A stretch of 64,000 bases of DNA, taken from the NCBI RefSeq assembly GCF_002150005.2, contig NZ_MSPP01000003.1:124001-188000 (forward strand), given 5' to 3'. The translations under genes and the position numbers were made by a program. The notes under the pieces were generated by a model that was not told the origin of the DNA, did no database searches, and worked only from the letters and a program-made list of their open reading frames with translations. This document shows positions 58,777 to 64,000 of this stretch, piece after piece. The DNA comes from Marivivens niveibacter (GTDB lineage: Bacteria; Pseudomonadota; Alphaproteobacteria; Rhodobacterales; Rhodobacteraceae). Numbering within the stretch: position 1 is the first letter of the stretch; each line of letters begins with the position of its first letter.

Positions 58777-59523
58777 ATGGTCGATATTTGGTTTTGGGTT
58801 GCGGCCGTTCTGGCGGCAATCAGCGTTGGCCTAAGCAAGGGCGGTTTGGCGTCGCTGGGCACGATAGCGGTGCCGATCATGGCGCTGGTGATGGACCCGA
58901 TCATGGCCGCAGGGTTGTTGCTACCTGTCTATATCGTGTCCGATATTTTTGGCGTTTATACCTATCGCAAGGCCTATGACGTTCCGGTTCTAAAGGTGGT
59001 TTTGATTGGCGGAACGTTGGGCGTGATCGCGGGCGGTTTGCTGGCATCGATCGTGCCAAAGGCGTTTGTGACGTTGCTGGTTGGCGTTATTGGCGCGGTG
59101 TTTACCCTAAATTTCATTTTGCGGCGCGGACGCGAGGTGTCTCCAGCGCCATTGAATAAGGCCAAGGGCAATTTCTGGATGTTCCTATCTGGCTTTACCA
59201 GTTTCGTCAGCCACGCAGGGGCACCGCCCTATCAGATGTTTGTTCTGCCGTTGAAATTGGACAAACTGGTTTTTGCTGGCACGACGACCATCGCATTTGC
59301 CTATATCAACGCCATCAAACTGATCCCCTATGCGATGCTGGGGCAGATCAACGTAAGCAGTTTGCGTAATGCAGCGATCCTGATGATCCCTGCTGTAATT
59401 TCCGTATTTGTGGGCGCCAAATTGGTCAAAGTGATCCCTGAAAAGATATTCTTTAACTTCGTGGTCATCACTCTGGGATTGGTGTCGATCAAATTGATCT
59501 ACGACGCGATCGGGCAGTTTTAA
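58777..59523 (+). CDS. TauE/SafE-type sulfite exporter family protein
   Basis: The 248-residue protein has about eight membrane helices and TauE/SafE landmarks (LSKGGLASLGTIAVPIMAL near residue 19 and SGFTSFVSHAGAPPYQM near 145). It is an inner-membrane exporter of an anion, often sulfite or sulfonates. It is divergent from mdh. Its substrate cannot be set from sequence. Confidence 0.85.
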   Translation: MVDIWFWVAAVLAAISVGLSKGGLASLGTIAVPIMALVMDPIMAAGLLLPVYIVSDIFGVYTYRKAYDVPVLKVVLIGGTLGVIAGGLLASIVPKAFVTLLVGVIGAVFTLNFILRRGREVSPAPLNKAKGNFWMFLSGFTSFVSHAGAPPYQMFVLPLKLDKLVFAGTTTIAFAYINAIKLIPYAMLGQINVSSLRNAAILMIPAVISVFVGAKLVKVIPEKIFFNFVVITLGLVSIKLIYDAIGQF

Positions 59524-59530
59524 TAAAAAT

Positions 59531-59552
59531 GGCCGCCCACGATGGGGCGGCC
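59531..59552. terminator. Bidirectional hairpin between TauE gene and PRC-barrel gene
   Basis: GGCCGCCC / GGGCGGCC with a short loop lies between two convergent genes, 8 bp past the TauE stop. An A-run precedes it on the plus strand, which gives a T-run for the reverse-strand gene. Confidence 0.7.
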
Positions 59553-59576
59553 GGAACTCGTTACAAGTCGTCTAAA

Positions 59577-60164
59577 TTACGATGCTTGGTACTCTGGCAT
59601 TTCGGCCAGAACTTCGGCGTTGGCGTTCATGTAAACTTGCATGTCGTCGCCATCGGTTTCTTCTAGGATCTGCAGGTCGTCATAAGCGATCTCAACTGGT
59701 TTTGCGCCCAGACCCAAGAAACCGCCCACGTCCAGAATAACAGCGTCAATGTCACCTTCAGCCGTCAGGACGATGTCACTGATGGTGCCCAGATCTTCGT
59801 CTTCCATGTTGTTGACGTCTTGGCCGATCAGCATTTCAGCGGTGAGTTCACCGACTGCAACGTTGGTGTAGCCGTCGATCATGATGATCTCTTCGCTGTC
59901 AGCGGTTGCCATGACTGTCGCGTCTGTTTCAGTCATTGCGTCGATTTCATCCATCGCATCATTTGCGGCATCAGCGATCGAGGTTTGAGCTTCGTCAATT
60001 GTTGCACCAAGACCGGTTTCAGCTTCGGCGGTTGCATCCATTTCTGCCGACATGGTGTCGCCCACTTGTGCGTCCATTTCGGTCGAAACGGCAGCGTGGC
60101 TTTCTGCCAGTGCAGGGCCAGCGATCATCAGGGCAGCAGCGGAGGTCAGTAGAATGTTTTTCAT
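59577..60164 (-). CDS. Exported PRC-barrel domain protein
   Basis: The 195-residue protein has a signal peptide (MKNILLTSAAALMIAGPALA) and an acidic, Ala/Met-rich spacer. A C-terminal PRC-barrel-like domain (LIGQDVNNMEDEDLGTISDIVLT, AVILDVGGFLGLG) starts near residue 120. The start at 60164 fits the signal peptide; the frame to 60218 does not. PRC barrels mediate protein or RNA contacts; the role here is unknown. Confidence 0.78.
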   Translation of the reverse strand: MKNILLTSAAALMIAGPALAESHAAVSTEMDAQVGDTMSAEMDATAEAETGLGATIDEAQTSIADAANDAMDEIDAMTETDATVMATADSEEIIMIDGYTNVAVGELTAEMLIGQDVNNMEDEDLGTISDIVLTAEGDIDAVILDVGGFLGLGAKPVEIAYDDLQILEETDGDDMQVYMNANAEVLAEMPEYQAS

Positions 60165-60404
60165 AATGTATTCCTTTATCTGTCGCCGGTGCGTCACCGG
60201 CATTTGCAGACACAACACCGCGCCGTCAGAAAAAGTTGCGAGAAAAGATATAATAATTTCAGGGAACTTTCGGCTGATTTCGGCGTTTCGGGCGCGTTCC
60301 TTCTAACTCTTTGGTCGAAGTGTCGCTGCGTTGCGGCAAATTTCCCTTTGAATGAATCGGTTATATATGTTCATTTCTGCGCAACAATATTGCGAGGTAG
60401 AATC

Positions 60405-61253
60405 ATGTCCGACCGTCCATTCCGTTCCGCTCTGTATATTCCGGGTTCCAAAGATCGCGCTTTGGACAAGGCACGTGGTCTGCCTGTCGATGCAATCCTG
60501 TTCGATCTAGAGGATGCCGTCGCACCAGATGAAAAGGTGAACGCACGTGACACGCTGGCGGCGGCCCTATCGGCTGGCGGATATGGCGCGCGTTACCGCG
60601 TTGTGCGCGTGAACGGTCTGGATACCGAATGGGGCGAGGCTGATTGCAAAGCCGCCGCTGAAATGGATTGCAACGCCGTTCTGGTGCCAAAGGTGAACAG
60701 CCCAGCGGACGTTGATGCCGTTGCTGCGCTAGTTGGCGACAAAAAGATCTGGGCGATGATGGAAACCCCGCTGGGCGTCATCAACGCTGCTGCAATTGCT
60801 GCGCACGACCGTATCGAAGGGTTCGTTTTGGGCACCAACGATCTGGCCAAAGATCTGAATACCCGCGAATCCGACAATCGCGAACCGCTGCTGTATAGCC
60901 TGCAGGCCTGCCTGTGCGCGGCCAAAGCATATGGCGTTGTCGCAATCGACGGCGTGTATAACGCCTTCAAAGACGACGAAGGCCTGAAAATCGAATGCGA
61001 TCAGGGCCGTGACATGGGCTTTGACGGGAAATCGTTGATCCACCCTGCGCAGGTCGAAATCACGAACACCGCATTTGCGCCAACCCCTGCGGAAATCGAA
61101 CTGGCCGAACGTCAGATCGCGGCATTTGAAGAGGCCGAAAAACAGGGTCTGGGTGTCGCCGTAGTTGATGGCAAGATCGTTGAAAACTTGCATATCGTTA
61201 CAGCCAAGGCCACGCTGGCCAAAGCCGCAGCAATTGCTGCCATCGAAAGCTAA
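60405..61253 (+). CDS. mcl2: Malyl-CoA thioesterase/lyase family protein (Mcl2-like)
   Basis: The 282-residue protein is a CoA ester lyase of the citrate lyase beta / malyl-CoA group: RSALYIPGSKDRALDKARG, ILFDLEDAVAPDEK (metal ligands), VVRVNG, VPKVNSPADV, MMETPLGVINAAAI and KSLIHPAQVEI. The length is nearer (3S)-malyl-CoA thioesterase (Mcl2) than the longer Mcl1, and in Rhodobacter mcl2 lies near mch and sdhC, as I recall. It acts in the ethylmalonyl-CoA pathway. The ATG at 60405 has GAGG upstream and starts at the family N-terminus. Confidence 0.8.
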   Translation: MSDRPFRSALYIPGSKDRALDKARGLPVDAILFDLEDAVAPDEKVNARDTLAAALSAGGYGARYRVVRVNGLDTEWGEADCKAAAEMDCNAVLVPKVNSPADVDAVAALVGDKKIWAMMETPLGVINAAAIAAHDRIEGFVLGTNDLAKDLNTRESDNREPLLYSLQACLCAAKAYGVVAIDGVYNAFKDDEGLKIECDQGRDMGFDGKSLIHPAQVEITNTAFAPTPAEIELAERQIAAFEEAEKQGLGVAVVDGKIVENLHIVTAKATLAKAAAIAAIES

Positions 61254-61259
61254 CGGGGC

Positions 61260-61293
61260 GGATCATTTCGCCCGAAAGGGAATGAAATGATCC
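61260..61293 (+). promoter_or_regulatory. Possible start-codon-sequestering hairpin of the NnrU gene
   Basis: GGATCATTTC and GAAATGATCC form a perfect 10-bp stem with a 14-nt loop. The ATG (61287-61289) lies in the 3' arm and the AAAGGG ribosome site in the loop. It could mask translation initiation. Confidence 0.4.
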
Positions 61294-61829
61294 TTCTTAT
61301 ATTAGGCGTTCTGTTATGGTCGGTCGCTCATCTGTTCAAACGACTGTCGCCCGCGCGGCGCGAAGCATTAGGCGCAAAGGGGCGGGGGCCCATCGCCTTG
61401 GCTTTGTTGCTGTCTGTGGTGTTGATGGTCGTTGGCTATCGGATGTGGTGGGCCGATCTGGCCTATGCGCCGCCCGTTTGGGGCAAACATCTGAACAACC
61501 TGTTGATGTTGTTCGCGGTTTACCTGTTCGCAGCGGCGGGCATGAAAACGGCGATCACGCGCAAAATCAGGCATCCGCAGCTGACGGGCTTCAAACTATG
61601 GGCCGTCGCGCACCTGCTCGCCAATGGCGATTGGGCGTCTGTGGTTCTGTTCGGCGGTTTGCTGATCTGGGCCGTGGCCGAGGTGATTTTGATCAGCCGC
61701 GCCACCACATGGGAAAAACCTGCGCCAGCGCCGATGGGCAAAGAAATTGGTGCGGTCGTTGGGACCGTGTTGGTTTACGGCGTAATTGCCTATATCCACA
61801 TCCTGCTGGGCTACATGCCCTTTGGTTAA
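61287..61829 (+). CDS. NnrU family membrane protein
   Basis: The 180-residue protein has about five membrane helices and the NnrU pattern (MILLILGVLLWSVAHLFKRLSP, LTGFKLWAVAHLLANGDWAS). NnrU was linked to nitrite and nitric oxide metabolism in denitrifiers, but many relatives occur without it. It follows mcl2 by 33 bp. A 10-bp stem (61260-61293) encloses its ribosome site and start codon. Confidence 0.82.
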   Translation: MILLILGVLLWSVAHLFKRLSPARREALGAKGRGPIALALLLSVVLMVVGYRMWWADLAYAPPVWGKHLNNLLMLFAVYLFAAAGMKTAITRKIRHPQLTGFKLWAVAHLLANGDWASVVLFGGLLIWAVAEVILISRATTWEKPAPAPMGKEIGAVVGTVLVYGVIAYIHILLGYMPFG

Positions 61830-61872
61830 TCCCGCGCCCCGTTGGGTCGCGGCCAATACAGGATGCGACCCG

Positions 61873-62076
61873 ATGAAGGCCTATCGTTTTCTATCCGAAG
61901 ATGACACCGCAGATTTCTGCCACAAAGTCACCGAAGCTCTGAGCAAAGGCTGGGAGCTTTATGGCGATCCTACCTATTCCTTTGATGCGGCCCGCGGCGT
62001 GATGCGCTGTGGTCAGGCCGTCGTGAAAGAGGTGGATGCCGAATATTCACGAGAGATAAAACTGGGACAGCTATGA
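61873..62076 (+). CDS. DUF1737 family small protein
   Basis: A 67-residue protein of the DUF1737 type: MKAYRFLSEDDTADFCHKV, SKGWELYGDPTYSFD and MRCGQAVVKEV. Such genes are small cytoplasmic proteins of unknown function, often beside lyases or hydratases of CoA metabolism. The start at 61873 is the first ATG that fits; the stop overlaps the mch start (ATGA), so the two are translationally coupled. Confidence 0.8.
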   Translation: MKAYRFLSEDDTADFCHKVTEALSKGWELYGDPTYSFDAARGVMRCGQAVVKEVDAEYSREIKLGQL

Positions 62077-63101
62077 CCAAAACCAATCCGGGACGTTTTT
62101 TCGAAGATTATCAGGTAGGGCAGGTGATCAAACACGCTGTCCCGCGCACCGTCGCCGAAGGCGAACGCGCATTGTACCACGCGCTGTATCCTGCACGTCA
62201 CGCGCTGTATTCGTCGGACGTGTTCGCCGCTGATTGCGGTCTGGACGGATCGCCGGTGGATGACCTGATCGCGTTTCACGTGGTCTTTGGGAAAACTGTT
62301 CCGGATGTATCGCTGAACGCGGTTGCGAACCTTGGCTATGCCGAAGGCCGCTGGCTGCTGCCCGTCTACCCCGGCGATACCCTGCGGTCCGAATCCGAGG
62401 TGATCGGGGTCAAAGAAAACTCGAACGGGAAAACCGGCGTTGTTTACGTCCGCACCCGCGGCATCAATCAGAACGACGATGTTGTTCTGGAATACGTCCG
62501 CTGGGTCATGGTCCGCAAAGGCAACGTTGATGCCCCAGCGCCAGAAACCGTGCTGCCTGATCTGAAAAAGGTGCTGTCGGTTGACGATCTGGTCATCCCG
62601 GAAGGCCTGACCTTTGAAAACTATTATTTCGATCTGGCGGGCGAACAGCATCGTTGGGGTGACTATGCCGTTGGCGAAATCATCGACCACGTTGATGGCG
62701 TCACCATTGAAGAGGCCGAACACATGCTGGCCACGCGCCTGTGGCAGAACACGGCCAAGGTGCATTTTGACCTGACTTTCCGCCCCGAAGGTCGCCTGAT
62801 CTATGGCGGTCACGTTATTTCGATGGCCCGCGCTTTGTCGTTCAACGGTCTGGCGAATGCGCAGATGATCGTTGGCCTGAACGGCGGCGCCCATGCGAAC
62901 CCGTGTTTCTCGGGTGATACGATCAAGGCGTGGACCGAAGTTCTGGATAAAGCCGAAACCGACTTTCCTGGCGTTGGTGCGATCCGCCTGCGTCTGGTTG
63001 CGACAAAGGATGGTTCGGTTGGCGACCTAAAAGGCGAGGACGGGAAATACAAATCTGGTGTCCTTCTGGACCTCGATTATTGGGCCCTGATGCCAGTGTA
63101 A
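62073..63101 (+). CDS. mch: Mesaconyl-CoA hydratase (MaoC-like)
   Basis: The 342-residue protein has two MaoC/hot-dog halves, with GRFFEDYQVGQVIKHAVPR at the start and RLIYGGHVISMARAL near the C-terminal half. It hydrates mesaconyl-CoA to beta-methylmalyl-CoA in the ethylmalonyl-CoA pathway. Length and sequence pattern match the Rhodobacter enzyme, and the mcl2-like gene is upstream. A terminator follows the stop. Confidence 0.9.
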   Translation: MTKTNPGRFFEDYQVGQVIKHAVPRTVAEGERALYHALYPARHALYSSDVFAADCGLDGSPVDDLIAFHVVFGKTVPDVSLNAVANLGYAEGRWLLPVYPGDTLRSESEVIGVKENSNGKTGVVYVRTRGINQNDDVVLEYVRWVMVRKGNVDAPAPETVLPDLKKVLSVDDLVIPEGLTFENYYFDLAGEQHRWGDYAVGEIIDHVDGVTIEEAEHMLATRLWQNTAKVHFDLTFRPEGRLIYGGHVISMARALSFNGLANAQMIVGLNGGAHANPCFSGDTIKAWTEVLDKAETDFPGVGAIRLRLVATKDGSVGDLKGEDGKYKSGVLLDLDYWALMPV

Positions 63102-63109
63102 AAGGTCAA

Positions 63110-63134
63110 AGCGTCGCGAATCGCGGCGCTTTTT
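63110..63134 (+). terminator. mch terminator
   Basis: AGCGTCGCG-AAT-CGCGGCGCT (one G-U pair) is followed by a run of T, 8 bp past the mch stop. Confidence 0.85.
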
Positions 63135-63161
63135 CATGACAAAAATAGTCGGAAATATATT

Positions 63162-63192
63162 TGTGATCACAGGTGGAAATCTCGTGATCACA
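63162..63192. promoter_or_regulatory. Paired TGTGATCACA operator upstream of sdhC
   Basis: TGTGATCACA at 63162-63171 and CGTGATCACA at 63183-63192 have starts exactly 21 bp apart, 119-149 bp before the sdhC start. The same spacing occurs upstream of sucC (55726/55747). Confidence 0.65.
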
Positions 63193-63310
63193 AACTGCTG
63201 TTTTAGCGCTAACTGCGTCAGTTTTTCATCGCTTGCCCTAATCGGATAGCGTGACAGGAACGTAAAAAACGCTAGAAGGATAGTACACCGGAAACCGGAA
63301 AGGAACTGTC

Positions 63311-63700
63311 ATGGGAGATATCCCCCGCGGGAACCGCCCGCTGTCGCCGTTTATGATCGGCCCATACTACCGCCTACAGATTACATCGATTTCGTCCATC
63401 ATGGTGCGTATCACTGGTATCGCATTGATGGGCGCTGTTTGTTTGGTCGTGGCGTGGCTGTTGGCTGCTGCATCGTCTGAAACCGCATTTGGCGTTGTTG
63501 ACGGACTGCTACGCAGCTTTGTTGGCGATATCGTCATGTTCTTGGCCACTTGGGCGCTGTGGTATCACGCGCTGGGCCGTTTGCGCCACGTGGTCTGGGA
63601 TTTCGGATATTGCCTGAACATCGAAACCGCTCAGAAACTGGGCTGGGGCATGTTCGCTGGTGCAACCGTTTTGGCTGTTCTGACAGCCATCGTATTCTAA
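63311..63700 (+). CDS. sdhC: Succinate dehydrogenase cytochrome b556 subunit
   Basis: The 129-residue inner-membrane subunit has three helices and the family start (NRPLSPFMIGPYYRLQITSISSIMVRITG). It includes the quinone-site R/S region and the heme-ligand H (HALGRLRHVVWDFG). It anchors the SdhAB dimer and passes electrons to quinone. The start follows GAAAGGAACTGTC. Paired TGTGATCACA sites lie upstream. Confidence 0.95.
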   Translation: MGDIPRGNRPLSPFMIGPYYRLQITSISSIMVRITGIALMGAVCLVVAWLLAAASSETAFGVVDGLLRSFVGDIVMFLATWALWYHALGRLRHVVWDFGYCLNIETAQKLGWGMFAGATVLAVLTAIVF

Positions 63701-63713
63701 AGGGGGCGTGACT

Positions 63714-64000
63714 ATGAGATATCTAACCGATCGCAAACGCGCCACCGGACTGGGCGCAGGCGGCGCAGGTAGCCACCACCACTGGAAAATGATCGTGTCG
63801 TCGATCTCGATCTGTGTGCTGACACCGTTCTTTATCACCACATTCGGTTTGGCGCTGGGCCGTTCGTATGACGACGCAATCGCGTTCCTGTCGCATCCGG
63901 TGTCCGTCGTCATCATGGCGCTTAGCCTGATTGTCGGCATCCAGCATTTCAAAATGGAAATCGACGAAGCGGTCGAGGACTACGTTGGCGGCATCGCCCG
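63714..64000 (+). CDS. sdhD: Succinate dehydrogenase membrane anchor subunit (partial)
   Basis: The first 95 residues of SdhD are present before the window ends. They begin MRYLTDRKRATGLGAGGAGSHHHWK, described here by position as the N-terminus (63714-63788), followed by two membrane helices and the QHFKMEIDEAVEDYV segment. With SdhC it holds the heme and the quinone site. The stop lies right of the window. Confidence 0.92.
   Translation, partial: MRYLTDRKRATGLGAGGAGSHHHWKMIVSSISICVLTPFFITTFGLALGRSYDDAIAFLSHPVSVVIMALSLIVGIQHFKMEIDEAVEDYVGGIA

Noticed and set aside
62013-62894. Reverse-strand reading frame over mch
   Set aside because: It is antisense to mch, which has clear family motifs and a terminator; no ribosome site supports it.

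Overview
The window comes from an alphaproteobacterial chromosome, almost certainly a marine Rhodobacteraceae (Roseobacter or Rhodobacter-like). The reasons are the sdhCD / mch / mcl2-type lyase / mdh / sucCDAB-lpd neighbourhood, the ethylmalonyl-CoA pathway gene for mesaconyl-CoA hydratase, a TIGR02300-type acidic protein and an RTX protein. The core genome is fairly GC-rich. The segment from 3.4 to 31.8 kb is visibly richer in A+T and uses more A/T-ending codons.

Layout. Positions 1-3.3 kb hold a terminator and a large RTX/glycosidase-like secreted protein. A complete tRNA-Phe gene (3307-3381) marks the left edge of an integrated element of about 28.4 kb. The last 66 bp of that tRNA recur exactly at 31767-31832. 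A tyrosine integrase (30245-31609) lies just inside the right end, and copies of GGGGTTAC spaced 11 bp apart lie inside both ends. From left to right the island carries a regulator module (AlpA-like, MarR-like and XRE-like), an orphan membrane protein, and a five-gene translationally coupled operon (6898-17724) that looks like an uncommon McrBC-derived, CoCoNuT-like defence system. That operon encodes a UPF1-type helicase fused to a Vsr-like nuclease, a membrane coiled-coil protein, a membrane-anchored coiled-coil McrB-type AAA+ protein, a DUF2357 (McrC-side) protein and a degenerate Hsp70-like protein. It is followed by a small staphylococcal-nuclease-like gene, a small membrane protein, a 0.4 kb noncoding region with two helically phased motif arrays, an exported EF-hand protein, a Rep_trans-like replication or mobilisation protein, a type I restriction-modification locus (hsdM-hsdS-unknown-DUF4268-hsdR), an RHH-like small protein and the integrase.

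Right of the island the chromosome is metabolic. It holds acnB; a UDP-glucose dehydrogenase; an HpcH/HpaI aldolase; the divergent oxyR/katG pair; a DUF374 acyltransferase; an Hsp70-family YegD-like protein; tRNA-Ala(GGC); a GntR/FCD regulator; and the reverse-strand sucC-(lipoprotein)-sucD-(membrane protein)-sucA-sucB-(two small genes)-lpd operon. Upstream of that operon are an FkbM methyltransferase and a glycosyltransferase, then mdh. A TauE exporter, a PRC-barrel protein, an mcl2-type malyl-CoA enzyme, an NnrU protein, a DUF1737 protein, mch, sdhC and the start of sdhD complete the window.

Two regulatory signals stand out in the core. Paired TGTGATCACA palindromes exactly 21 bp apart sit upstream of both sucC and sdhC, and a single copy overlaps the leader of the GntR/FCD gene. 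This suggests that this regulator, or a relative, controls the TCA cycle operons. The 10-mer GGCATACAAT is shared by the upstream regions of acnB and mdh. All functional calls rest on reading motifs by eye; no database search was run.
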